From NCBI GenBank assembly GCA_900095095.1, contig FMBT01000387.1, forward strand, positions 106,433 through 170,432: a stretch of 64,000 nucleotides of DNA. Direction: 5' to 3'. The notes beneath the pieces are model-generated. The model was not told the DNA's origin, ran no database searches, and was given only the letters and a program-made list of their open reading frames with translations. The stretch comes from Fragilariopsis cylindrus CCMP1102. Taxonomy: Eukaryota > Bacillariophyta > Bacillariophyceae > Bacillariales > Bacillariaceae. The translations under genes and the position numbers were made by a program. Of this stretch, positions 54,266-64,000 are shown one piece after another (within the stretch, counting starts at the first letter, position 1; the number at the start of each line of letters is the position of its first letter).

Positions 54266-54835
54266 ACAATAACTTCTTTATCTTATTATCATTACATACC
54301 AGCAAGAAGAGAAAATTGAGTGAATTAAGTCCGAATCGAAGCAGACGATGGTTGATGGGAATAATTCTATCAACCATCAAGGCGTTCACCGTGGCGATGA
54401 TTGATGATGATTTACTGTGTTTGGGTTTAAACCAGGCATGGTTTTGTTATCATGATGATAGGCGGGGTGCGCGTTAATAATAAGTTCTATAATATATCAT
54501 TTTTAAATTGAAATTTTATATCTCATTACAGAATACATACTACCCTTCTCTTTGACGCTAGCTAGAACACTTAGTACTTGTATGACATAACTCAAAATAT
54601 TCCTCTTGATCAATCCTTAAAATTGTTATTTACGATACTCACACATGATTAAAATGTACTACCGTAGTAGAGTACTTTAAACAAGAGGGGCTTTGGGCTC
54701 ATACCCCCAACTTCTGTACTAGTTTAAAAATTGACTTAACTGACATTACCCGCAACAACAGTCCACCAACTCTAGTCTAGTTATTAGTAGTACTAAAGCC
54801 AGGAGAGAAATCAGTAGACAGTTACAGACAAGAGT
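54266..54835. other. Spacer after the cold-shock gene
   Basis: A 570-bp stretch with a CATGATGATAGG-rich segment near 54450 and no gene. The recognisable retrotransposon coding remnant begins at its right end. Confidence 0.45.
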
Positions 54836-56530
54836 GTGTGCAGACCTACAAACCATGAGCATGGACAACCATACATTGTATTGGGCAACAGCAACTGGCT
54901 GGAGAAAAGACAGGTCACTTTGCAAATCATTCCACCAACCAGCCCCAGAACATACTGTGGAACGACACATAATGCGCTTGAAATTCACAAGGCAAAACAA
55001 CTAGCATGGAAAAGATACAAGTTCGCCCAGGCCACAACAAAGAAGATGATCATGCATGCTTTCAAAGACTATCACTTCCTAGAATTGCAGGATGACAATG
55101 GAGACATCATGGATATACTGCAAGTGCACTATTTGATCATCTAATGGACCAATACGTCCAGCCGGAAGATGTGGCAGACCAGGTAACAGCACTGCACAAA
55201 ATTCTTGAACAAGATATGATCCAATGAAGTACCACAGGTGTACTACAAGACAGTACAGGATGAAAAAACTACACTTGAATCATTATAAAATGCAACAATT
55301 GATGAAGCAACCCTCATCAGACATGATGGACTCAACCAATTCAAAGAACACATTGATTTAAAATTAGACATCAAAGAGAGAAAATAGCTACCACGACTTG
55401 ATGAAATATGGAAGAAATTTAAATCCCACTTCATAAAGCAATCAATAACAACAAGAGTGATAAAGGAACACTCAGGGCAATTGAGACTCTAATGCTGTAA
55501 AGGAACAGGTAGATCAAAACAAAGAAAATCAATGGATTTTAGCACAACAAGCAACAATGGAAGCCAGTGAAAAGATTGATCTACTGGAAAAACAGACAGC
55601 ACAACTGTGTGCTGCTCTCATGGCAAAACAACCACAACAACCACCACTACAGGATACAACCGCAGCCACAATCAAAGCACTTACAGATAAAACCAACAAA
55701 CTTAAAAGTGGAAGTGGAGGAAGTAGAAAGTGGAGGAAGTAGAAATGGTGGAAGAGGCCGTGGAGATTGCATATCATTAGGGAGTGACAGCTCCTATACA
55801 ACATGATGGAGGAACTAGAAAGACTCGATGATGGAATAAGGACAATTACTGTTGGACATACTTCAAGGACCCAGCCCCCACATAAAGGAAGCAACAGCCA
55901 CCAACACAATGGGAGGATCTACTTAAAACTTACATCTTAGGGCATGAAAAAAATGGGAGGAATGACAAAATGATTGGAATAGAACCAAATAATAATAAAA
56001 TGAAACTATTAAACCAATATCACATTGTCACTCCTTGAGAAATAAAACCATATCCACAACACTAGCAACAATACTAGAATATAGTGAATACATCAGTACA
56101 ATGAGCAGATTCAGCTACAACAGGCATTCATATCCCAACAAAGACAACAAAAGAATAACCAGCATAAAATAGAAGTGATCCGTGCAAACAACCACTCCAT
56201 GGATTCAGTAGCAACTACAAAATTAGACATACAGGAACTATCAACAAAAGCACACAGCAAAATTAGATATACCAGAACTATCAACACAAGCACAGACAGC
56301 ATTCCACTACAATGAAATGGAGACACCACTACTATCCATCCCAGTATTATCCGGCAATGGGTGTACAATTAATTCAACAAAAGAAAACATTGTGGTAACA
56401 AAAATGATAAAATTATATTGAAAGGAATTAGAGACAAGATATCCACACTGTTAATGATCCCCATCAAAACACCACAAGAAGGTGAATCTATCAGATGCTA
56501 TCTCAAAACAATGGAGCTAGGGAGGGGGAG
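54836..56530 (+). mobile_element. Degraded LTR-retrotransposon remnant (gag plus start of pol; Ty1/copia, CoDi-like)
   Basis: Several frames encode pieces of a gag polyprotein: TTHNALEIHKAKQLAWKRYK, KKMIMHAFKDYHFLELQDDN, then shifted GYTASALFDHLMDQYVQPED, then VPQVYYKTVQDEKTTLESL, ATLIRHDGLNQFKEHIDLKL, a coiled coil ATMEASEKIDLLEKQTAQLC, and a zinc-knuckle-like NYCWTYFKDP. Downstream (about 56350-56480) LSGNGCTINSTKENIVVTK and IILKGIRDKISTLLMIPIK resemble the region between protease and integrase of diatom copia elements. Many stops and shifts show it is dead. No LTR pair is recognisable within the window. Confidence 0.7.
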
Positions 56531-56539
56531 AAATTGGGC

Positions 56540-56622
56540 AACAATTCAACTATAGACTCCAAACTATGGTGGTTTCCTTAGTGTCATTATATCAGGCCCA
56601 ATACAATGCAAGTAAATGACAA

Positions 56623-56657
<35 letters not shown>

Positions 56658-57454
56658 AAACTCCTCATCTCATGTTCATTTGGTTGATTGTGATGATAAT
56701 AGGTGGTGATTGCACAGTGCCCAAATGAGTGTTTTTGGGTGCGTATCTGCCCCTTCTAGTTTCTGTGTGTCTGTCTATGTATGGTATTCACTTTGCAAAT
56801 ATATAGAAAGGAACAATTCACTGTAAAAATGGAAGTTAAAAACACCGAAACGACAACAAACATCTATCTAATGACTGGGCAAATAGTAAATATCATCAGC
56901 AATGTTGACAGCAAGGCTCAGCCATATTATATATTGTTAATAGAGAAAGAGCACATGGTGGTAACATACCAACAGTAATAGTCAACAATAAGCAGTCTTG
57001 TCAACAGTGCTCACATTGTGACCAAGGATGATATTGAATCATATTTAGCACATCATCAGCATCATTATAATTGACCATAACATTTATCACCAAAACCGAT
57101 GACTACTATAATATTAAACAGTCTAGTGACCAGTTGATTTTCAACACTGTTATAGTACAAAAGATAGTGCATGATAGAAGACTACAGGTTGTAGTCTTTG
57201 CCAACAATATTCAAGCCACTGCTATGGGCAATACCCTAGTACTAGAGAGATTTTGTTGTCATGAAGTATATAGCTAGCACCATTTATTATTTTCTACAGT
57301 AATGAATAGTCTAGCTGGTCTGTCTTAACACTCAACAGGCACACAAAAAAATCTTCATTACGGTGGGATGGCAGTAAGTAAGACATAAGCTAGAAATAAA
57401 AAGACATTCCATATATTAGTGTTTAACATTGTATTTCTCTTAAATTTATTTCAT
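56540..57454. other. Spacer with (AC)n microsatellite
   Basis: An AC run of about 30 bases at 56625-56654 and stop-rich AT-rich DNA on both strands, possibly more retroelement remnant. No gene is seen. Confidence 0.5.
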
Positions 57455-58766
57455 TTACAGTAAAACTGTATCCCCAGTTAACTGTGTTTGTTTGTTCGTA
57501 TCTTCTTTTGCTGTTTGTTTCCTTGGTATTTGCTCCATAAGCCACGGTGAACATATCAAATGACCGACTCCAGTTAGCTTATTTTGCTCCATCCGAATCT
57601 GTGCTTTCGCCACCCTTGATAACGGAAAACGCTCCACAACCTCGGGATGAACTAAGTCCAGCTGTAATAGATGGATCAAGTGCTCCAGATCTTTCTTCCT
57701 ACAGATCTCCCGCCTCGATCAGTCTCCAAAGAATCAAAGAGATTGTACCAAATCGCTCGATCAGCCAACTTATCTTGGCCTGATGGGCACAAGATGGGAT
57801 TCGAAAAGCCTTAATACTGTTCTCACGCACAGAGCTACCATTTGTCTTCTGTGCAGTTGGAGATCCAAAAAGCCTATCTCGTTGATCAGCTTCGTTCATA
57901 CCTGGGTGAGTACTCACGACAACCACCTGGCCATCCTTGCGTAAAACCTTCCAGTGATCCCCTGAAATACTATCATTACATTGTGCATGTTCAGAGGGAT
58001 CGTACACTGTCACAAGCATATCAATCTGCCTACCTATGAGAGTCAACCAGTCCTGTGGATTATTTGATTAGAGGAATGGCCCCCCATTGCTCCATTGCCT
58101 CGCACTGTTGACGCGAATTGTCAGACGAGGAGCAAGATTCCAATCCCCCTCGATTCTTCTTTGATTTTTTTGTTTTATCTTGTGACTGATTGGTCAAGGC
58201 ATTAGCAAACTTCTGCATCACCAGCACCGGCAAAGTTCAATAAGGCTTTCCCAAGGGGAGAATAACCACCCGTAATCAAAATCGATTGCCCCTTTAATGA
58301 ATCTTCGCGGTATCGTAATCCACCCTTTTGTCCTATATGGAGAGCCTGAAAAGCTTTAGGTATGTCTCTGTCAAACAGACTGCCAAGTCGGGGTTGAGTT
58401 GAGGAGGAATCTTCACCAGTTGGTTTCTGGCAAGCACGTATATCGCGCATTGCCCCCTGATGTGGCTAAGGCCAAAACCACATCTCCCGGTTGAATAGGT
58501 GAAGAGAACGAAAAGGAAGTACGGGTTTTCTTTTTGTCGCTTTCCGTTACGATACCTACAAGAGCTACACCAGGTACGATGTACGGATCCATCGAAATAT
58601 TCGACCATTCTCCTCGCCGAATTGCACAGTCCGAGGCTGATATTGTGGAGGCGTGGACACGGATCAAGACTTCATTACTACGGCGATGTGGAGTCGGTAT
58701 AGAATGGTGTTCACAGAGTTGAAGGACTTTCCCGTGCATCTTGACCGAACCGAGAATATGCGACAT
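57455..58766 (-). pseudogene. Medium-chain dehydrogenase/reductase (quinone-oxidoreductase-like), broken in five places
   Basis: Read in order across changing frames: HGKVLQLCEHHSIPTP, NEVLIRVHASTISASDCAIR, VPGVALVGIV, PGDVVLALATSGGNARY, LVKIPPQLNPDLAVCLTETY, AFQALHIGQKGG, SILITGGYSPLGKALLNFAG, DMLVTVYDPSEH, DGQVVVVSTHPGMNEADQRD and LDLVHPEVVERFPLSRVAKA. These are the GroES-like N-domain, the nucleotide-binding beta-alpha-beta of an MDR enzyme (ITGGYSPLG in place of GxGxxG) and its C-terminus, the catalytic zinc ligands being absent as in zeta-crystallin-type members. Frame changes fall near 58440, 58360, 58208, 58068 and 57705. Too many for a working gene as assembled. Confidence 0.75.
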
Positions 58767-58799
58767 ACATATAATTATTACTTTGCTGTGAAGGACTTG

Positions 58800-60345
58800 T
58801 GGAAGAAATACTTGTAGACACGCCTGAAGTCGCAGAAGCCGTTTTCATCAAATCTTCACTAAAAGCGGTACCGAAAGTTTCTGTTGTCTTATCAAAGATA
58901 TCATCAAGACATTTCCCTGCCATAAGTTTTTTCTTGAGGATATTGAGGACCAGTGGTCTGATCAGTGGATGATACTTGGTCGGTATTCCCATCCCCAAAA
59001 CTATTAGAATCACACGGACTTTTTCCTGTTCTGTTGTCGTTGTGTGGCTCTCCATCCTGACAGACATGGTCCTTTTTTTCGTCATCTAATAATTGCTGGA
59101 ACTTTTCAGCGTTTCTAATACTTCGTACCCGAACAGCGTCAAGCTTCTCTTGGAGTCGTTGATCTTTGTTGTAATTTACCGACGATATCACTGATTGAGT
59201 TGTATTATCATCAAGACCTTCCGTAGGAAACCCCGACGAATCAAGTTTGGCCTTACCAGTAAGTTGCCTATGAATCTCTTCGAACATATTGAATGCAGGA
59301 GAAAAAAGGCAGATCGTTACTTTCTTTATTCTTGGTATCAGATGGTAATTTGGATTGTCTTGGTGAACTTTCGATATTTGCATCGTTGCCGCAACGCTTC
59401 AGCTGATCGAATAAGAATTTGTCTACTCTTGTTGATACGCCCTGAGATCCCGGTCTGACTGATAACTCTGTCTTCATAGCAGCTAAAGCTGACGATGCTG
59501 CAGATGAATCAATCCGCTGAACGTGTTCTGGAGACGACGTAGCACGAGCTCGAGAATACTTGCTACCAACTTTTGCCATCCCCATACCTCCAGTTGAGTG
59601 TCGAGAGCCACGTGTAGCAGATGATTTTGCCTTTGACATTGCCGATTCGGATGATTCTGTCCCCAAATAGCATCATGGATAGAAAAATCAATCGATTCTT
59701 GTGTCTGTAGTCTCGCAACGCCAGGATTACTGTCGTTAGAACTCTTCTTTTGCCACTTACACTATCTTCACGCATATCTGGATACAATACCCGTAGCATT
59801 TCTAGTTCGTGTCGCTTTTGTGATTCAGTCTTTGGAAGCTTACTACCTCCTGAGTCCTTCATAAAAGACTCAGGAGAGCGACGTGAACTTCCAGATATTC
59901 TTTTCGTCTCCTGTGAAAAACCAGATCGGCTCTCATTACTCGAATTACGTCGTCTGTTAGGAGAAGCTTTCGAGCGATTGATGATGAAGATGCGACGAAG
60001 GTCCACTACCAACAACATGTGGAGCAGTGGTGCGACTATTTGCACTTCTGTAGGAGTTGTTCAACCGTCCAGGGGTGTCAAAAAGTTTTAGCACACTGTC
60101 AACCGGACCGTTACCGTTCACAGGCCCACCACACGTACTCGGCATGAAAGTCCCCAGGATATTATCAGCATGATTGGGACTAGTTACGGTAGGAGGATAT
60201 GATTGTTTCATGCTCGACTTTTTGGTCGACGACGTCATTTTTTTTTCAAAGAATCTTTTTTCTTGAGAAATTTGACTTTCTTGTGGCGATAATGTATCTA
60301 GTAGTGACTTGTCAACGTTCCAGGCGTGTGTCCTTTGAAAGTTAA
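58800..60345 (-). pseudogene. Ser-rich disordered/coiled-coil protein segment, broken frame
   Basis: Overlapping frames each hold protein-like stretches in the same direction: NFQRTHAWNVDKSLLDTLSP and EKRFFEKKMTSSTKKSSM (60330-60200), then TCGGPVNGNGPVDSVLKLFD, then KASPNRRRNSSNESRSGFSQ and HELEMLRVLYPDM, then RDYRHKN/ESSESAMSKAKSSATRGSR, FEEIHRQLTGKAKLDSSGFP, and LMAGKCLDDIFDKTTETFGT. Frame changes are needed near 59970, 59660, 59300 and 59000. The style is of one large disordered protein; it may be the downstream part of the gene starting at 61669, with the minisatellite between. No domain recognised. The 3' end runs into the MDR pseudogene's start region. Confidence 0.5.
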
Positions 60346-60389
60346 TCGGAGGAGGAGGGGCGACAACATCGATGTACTTCCTCGACGAT

Positions 60390-60970
60390 CTTCAGGCATC
60401 TTCTTCCTGTTGCTGTTGACATGTTCGGCTGCGAAGATTCGTGATCATTCGGATCATCTCTTCGAATGAATTTACGTCGTTGCTGTGTTCAGGCATCTTC
60501 TCCTTACTAACATGCTGCGGCTGCGGCTGCGAAGCTTTGTGATAATTTGGATCATCACTTCGATCGAATTACGACGTTGTTGTTGTCCAGGTATGTTATT
60601 CTTACAACATGCTGCTGCGGCTGCGAAAGATTTGTGAAAATTCGGATCATCTCTTCGATCGAATTTACTACGTCCGTTGTTGTTCAGGTATATTCTTCTT
60701 ATTTACTGACATACTGCTGCGGCTGTAAATATTCATTATTACTTCGTCGTCGTCGTTGTTGTTCAGGTATCTTCTCCTTACTGACATACTGCTGTGGCTG
60801 CGAAGATTCGTGATAATTCAGATCATCTCTTCGATCGAATTTACTTAGTCGTCTCGTTGTTGTTGTTGTTGATCAGGTATATTCTTCTTCTGCTGACTGA
60901 CATGCTGCTGCTGCGGCTGCGAAGATTCATTATCATTCGGATCATCTCTTCGATCGATATGCTTCTGATC
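60390..60970 (-). repeat. Coding-type minisatellite, about 110-bp unit, about six copies
   Basis: A unit that includes TGCTGCGGCTGCGAAGATTC, TTCGGATCATCTCTTCGATC, a GTTGTT run and CAGGTAT(C/T)TTCT(C/T)C recurs at intervals of about 110-120 bp from about 60390 to 60970. On the minus strand one frame of the unit reads RRDDPNDNESSQPQQQH...PEQQ, so it originated as a coding repeat of the protein that starts at 61669; unit-to-unit length differences now shift the frame. Confidence 0.8.
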
Positions 60971-61669
60971 AGTATTATCTGTGTTGTTATCACCAGTAGT
61001 TCTACTACGCTCTGGTAGTGCTGCTGGAGATCTTGATTCAAAAAATGTTCGATAACTTTTATAATTAGCTCTTTCTTTAAAGTTATTACTACTATTCCCG
61101 TTGTTGTTACTGTTATTCATATCATCAACTCTTTCGACTTCTCCTACGCCTGCTTGTATCTGATCATCCCCAGGGCTTGATCTTCGACGAGAATCTTGAG
61201 TTGATCGTCCCAAATCACTATTGTTACCTTTATCTTTGTTACCATGATTATGATTGTTATTATTCCTATCTGCTGGATCAATATTATCATTTTTCGTTGT
61301 TGCTAATTTTTCCAAAGTATCTATTATTCCATCGAGAAAATCATTCTTTGGTTGCTCATCATAATCATCCGTATTATTATCACGACGTTCTTGTAGCCTG
61401 CGCTGTTCTTCGATTGAATCAGAAACAGCAGTGACAATACTTGGTGTTAACGTTGATAACTTTGAATGTATATCGCTAGAACAATCACTATCATTCTCAT
61501 TATCATCCCTATTCTCATTACCGATATTACTATGTAAACTTTCGCTTGCCATCAATTTATGCCATTGTTCAGCAAGTCCATCCTGTGCTTCTTTTGGCAT
61601 ACGTCCATGTACTACCACCGGTGATGATGAATGTGACAAAGGAAGAGTAGTTGTAGTAGTTGGAATCAT
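60845..61669 (-). CDS. Disordered Asn/Asp-rich protein, N-terminal part, runs into minisatellite
   Basis: 274 residues from ATG 61669. Ordered-looking parts: RMPKEAQDGLAEQWHKLMAS and DGIIDTLEKLATTKN; the rest is Asp/Asn/Ser-rich with RSTQDSRRRSSPGDD. The frame enters the minisatellite (DDPNDNESSQPQQQHVSQQK) and stops within the second unit at 60845. The original gene probably continued through more repeat units and perhaps into the Ser-rich segment at 58.8-60.3 kb. No family recognised. Confidence 0.5.
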   Translation of the reverse strand: MIPTTTTTLPLSHSSSPVVVHGRMPKEAQDGLAEQWHKLMASESLHSNIGNENRDDNENDSDCSSDIHSKLSTLTPSIVTAVSDSIEEQRRLQERRDNNTDDYDEQPKNDFLDGIIDTLEKLATTKNDNIDPADRNNNNHNHGNKDKGNNSDLGRSTQDSRRRSSPGDDQIQAGVGEVERVDDMNNSNNNGNSSNNFKERANYKSYRTFFESRSPAALPERSRTTGDNNTDNTDQKHIDRRDDPNDNESSQPQQQHVSQQKKNIPDQQQQQRDD

Positions 61670-62359
61670 CGTGTGTATATTATAGGAATACTACTACGTG
61701 TACGCTAGCTACACGGGTACTTCCAGTAGTGTGAATATACAGTACTATACTATTATTTGCTATCGAATGAATACAATTGTACAATAGTTGTTGCAAGAAG
61801 CTATGGTTGGTAGTACTGTAAACACATCATGATCGTACATGCATTGACAAAACTCACTCCTACCATATCATCACAACAGAAAATACCGTTTTTTTTAATA
61901 ATGTGAGAGGGGCATTGTATCTTCACCCGCGCGCTTAAAAAAGTTAACGGATTTTTGTTTTAGTCGTAATAAATGAACAGTAAAATAACTGTTTAAGAGT
62001 AAATTACGTACAGTATCATCTAGTGCAAGTACTTCAAACAGGTAGGCTAAAAAATAAATTACTTAGGATGCATTCCCTCTCTCTCTCTACTTCAAACAAC
62101 GGCTTTTATTTTGTTTAGAGGAGCAGAGTGAAAAAAGTCGCAAGAGAGGAAAATTTGAAAAATATATATTATTATGTGCTAAGATGAAAGGTTCTTCAAC
62201 AGAACAAACAACCCAAACTATGCATTCTACAGTACTCGAAGTACTAGTACGTTGTCAAACAAAAAAGACAGCACAACAATGACGACTGACTGACACCGCT
62301 CACTACCTACACCAACCACCATACAATATAAAAGAAAAAGCAACAACAATACCGCCACC
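61670..62359. other. Divergent intergenic region
   Basis: About 690 bp, AT-rich, with CTCTCTCTC (about 62077-62088) and ACTACGTGTACG-type short palindromes near 61690. Likely promoters for both flanking genes. No gene is seen. Confidence 0.5.
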
Positions 62360-63175
62360 ATGTTGTCAGCAGCAGAACGACGACGACAAGAACGCAATAC
62401 TAATAATCGTCAACGTCATCGATTGCTAAAAGAACTTGATATACTTCCACCAAGACCTGTTTTATTTCCATGTTTTTCTTCATTCCACATTAACAGTTGT
62501 TGTGGTGCTAACTGGAGTACTACAAGTACGACAAGCATTAGTAGTGGTAGTAGTATGGATGACAACCGCAGCAATGGCAAATCCTATTTTGATCTTTATC
62601 CTACAACTTTAATAACAGTAAAAGCAAAAGATTCTTATTCATCTATAACATCGACATTACCAAATAATATCGACAAGAAGTCGTCATCGTCGTCGCCATC
62701 GTCGCCATCTACACCAATAACCTTACCATTGTCACCTTGTGATACAGTTGCATCTTTAACTTTAACTTCGACTTTAACAACAACAGAAGAAGAAGATGAT
62801 AATATGCGTCACGACGAGAACGATACAAATACAAATGCAGATGCAAATGATGATTATTTTGACTGTACAATGATGAATATAACGGATATGACTCCCAATA
62901 ATAATGATGGCAGTACTACTACTGCTGCTACAGGTATCGATTTCAGTAGGTTCAGTAGCAGTAACAGAAGTAAAAGAGCATCGTCCTCACCACCACCACC
63001 AATAACAACGATAACAACCTCAACATCAACATCTACATCATATATTGCAAAAAAGGACAACAATAATAATAGTAATCGGTATCGTTTACTATTTCTTCAA
63101 ACAATTGCTATTGAAGTTCTTCGAATTCTATTTTCTGCAGTTATGGTCGACAATAATAACAAAAAAACGTACTAA
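62360..63175 (+). CDS. Disordered Ser/Thr-rich protein, unknown (3' end may continue in another frame)
   Basis: 271 residues. Starts MLSAAERRRQERN and has one conserved-looking segment KELDILPPRPVLFPCFSSFH; the rest is Ser/Thr/Asp/Asn low complexity, ending with a helical hydrophobic stretch RLLFLQTIAIEVLRILFSAV. Just before the stop an A-rich run (CAAAAAAACG, about 63160-63169) could shift the frame into RTKTNKQKQKEEDKQNNSQE and on to a stop at 63254, a polar tail of similar style. No domain recognised. Confidence 0.5.
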   Translation: MLSAAERRRQERNTNNRQRHRLLKELDILPPRPVLFPCFSSFHINSCCGANWSTTSTTSISSGSSMDDNRSNGKSYFDLYPTTLITVKAKDSYSSITSTLPNNIDKKSSSSSPSSPSTPITLPLSPCDTVASLTLTSTLTTTEEEDDNMRHDENDTNTNADANDDYFDCTMMNITDMTPNNNDGSTTTAATGIDFSRFSSSNRSKRASSSPPPPITTITTSTSTSTSYIAKKDNNNNSNRYRLLFLQTIAIEVLRILFSAVMVDNNNKKTY

Positions 63176-63493
63176 GACTAATAAACAAAAACAAAAAGAA
63201 GAAGATAAACAAAACAATAGTCAAGAAGCATATTATAATTATACAGAAATGTAGTAATACTTGCATCATTTTACTACCGTACTGTAAAAAAATAATTCGA
63301 TGTCGAGAGAAACGCCAGAAGTAGAATAGTAAGTGCGAATAACAAAACAGGGGGAACGAGGGGGAACTAACAAAAACATGACTAACTAACTATTATTAAT
63401 ATGATAAAACAATAATTTTTGATAGCAATTTTTTAAAATCAACTTATATTTTCTTCAAGTAAGTTACTGTACTGTAACAGTTAGTTAGTTCGC
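63176..63493. other. Convergent spacer
   Basis: About 320 bp between two 3' ends. Mostly A/T, with a GAGGGGGAAC-like tandem at 63350-63366 and no gene apart from the possible 3' extension of the previous ORF to 63254. Confidence 0.5.
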
Positions 63494-64000
63494 TCATCCA
63501 AGTAAAGAAGTACGTGTACGATTAAAAATGAAAACTACAGCATGGGCCTCTTTCATATTCTCCAAAGTAATTTGTTGCATAGAATCATCATCATCATTAT
63601 CATTATCATTACCAAAAAGATATTCATTTGATAATGTTTCATGCGGTCGTATTGTTTCAATTAATGATAAACCAACCTTAATTGCTTCTGATTGAATGAA
63701 TTTTTCTAAATCTAAATATGCTTGATTATTATACAGAGTAGTGCTAGTGCTAGTGCTAGTGCTAGTACTAGTAGCAACAATATCACTGTCACCATGTGGT
63801 TGTTCTCCTAACTTTATGTCACTATCAACGTTTCTATCACTGTTCTCACCGCTGCGATCATTAACGTCGTCGTCTTCGTTATTTTTAGGAATACAAAATC
63901 GTGGTATATGAGATAGAATCAGTTGTCCCCCATCATCATCATCGTCATCATCATTCTTATTATCATCCTGACTTGTTGTTGTTGTTGTTATTACTGTTCG
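63494..64000 (-). CDS. 3' end of a gene running off the right edge (unknown protein)
   Basis: On the minus strand the frame is open from the window edge (64000) to TGA at 63494-63496: 168 codons without an in-window start. Two ordered-looking blocks, GQLILSHIPRFCIPKN and NQAYLDLEKFIQSEAIKVGL followed by SLIETIRPHETLSNEYLFG, are separated by Asp/Ser/Thr repeats including (ST)n from a CTAGTG microsatellite (63740-63769). The C-terminus is MKEAHAVVFIFNRTRTSLLG. Coding character is supported by absence of stops over 500 bp and by phase-respecting repeats. No family recognised. Confidence 0.6.
   Translation of the reverse strand, partial: RTVITTTTTSQDDNKNDDDDDDDGGQLILSHIPRFCIPKNNEDDDVNDRSGENSDRNVDSDIKLGEQPHGDSDIVATSTSTSTSTSTTLYNNQAYLDLEKFIQSEAIKVGLSLIETIRPHETLSNEYLFGNDNDNDDDDSMQQITLENMKEAHAVVFIFNRTRTSLLG

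Noticed and set aside
60390-60970. Regularly spaced repeat considered as a CRISPR array
   Set aside because: Units of about 110 bp are adjacent and diverged, with a coding origin; no short identical repeats with unique spacers, and the genome is eukaryotic.

Overview
The window is nuclear DNA of a diatom, most likely a pennate of the Bacillariales group. Reasons: AT-rich DNA full of microsatellites; short GT-AG introns (about 70-210 nt) in roughly a quarter of the genes; Asn/Ser/Thr/Gln/Asp homopeptide runs; a DUF6824-type domain; plastid-import leaders with a Phe after the signal peptide; and an ankyrin-like family that I recall as expanded in Fragilariopsis-type genomes. I recognise no tRNA, rRNA or CRISPR.

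Layout. 1-1.4 kb: 3' part of a CRAL/TRIO-like plus DUF6824 gene (+). 2.8-4.2 kb: single-pass membrane protein (+). 4.9-6.5 kb: plastid-type PGAP1-like alpha/beta hydrolase (-). 6.9-7.8 kb: Cys-containing protein broken at a poly-C run (+). 7.9-10.0 kb: threonine synthase (-). 10.4-11.8 kb: membrane protein (+). 12.8-13.8 kb: two-exon basic protein (-). 14.8-18.4 kb: small coiled-coil protein (+), plastid-leader protein (-), plastid-leader polytopic membrane protein (+). 18.7-20.9 kb: APC amino-acid permease (-). 21.3-22.5 kb: ankyrin-like family protein (+). 22.6-24.3 kb: type II 3-dehydroquinate synthase with a plastid-type leader (-). 25.1-28.2 kb: LRR membrane protein (+). 28.9-30.9 kb: single-pass membrane protein (-).

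31.6-32.7 kb holds the most unusual DNA: a short intact ORF resembling the Bacteroidota proteins labelled N-acetylglutamate synthase, facing a decayed Bacteroidota-like ClC chloride-channel/CBS gene. Next come direct repeats that frame a 2.6-kb block carrying an unknown membrane protein and a GH27 alpha-galactosidase (33.1-35.6 kb). Then: a WD40-like protein (36.2-37.6), an acidic two-exon protein (38.2-39.7), a gene-poor repeat zone (39.7-46.4) with a broken ankyrin-like paralogue, membralin with two frame breaks (46.4-49.6), a second single-pass protein of the 28.9-kb type (50.0-52.4), a cold-shock-domain protein (54.0), a Ty1/copia-type retrotransposon remnant (54.8-56.5), a zone of broken genes and a coding minisatellite (57.4-61.7), a disordered protein (62.4-63.2), and the 3' end of a gene that runs off the right edge.

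At least seven loci carry single-base frame breaks, often at homopolymers. Genuine decay is likely where breaks pile up (the ClC fragment, the MDR dehydrogenase, the ankyrin-like paralogue, the 58-61 kb region). Assembly indels are equally plausible in threonine synthase, membralin and the 6.9-kb gene. Neighbouring genes show no operon logic. Common functional threads are plastid-directed metabolism (hydrolase, DHQ synthase II, two plastid-leader proteins), amino-acid metabolism or uptake (threonine synthase, permease) and cell-surface proteins (LRR, two SEA-like single-pass proteins, secreted galactosidase).
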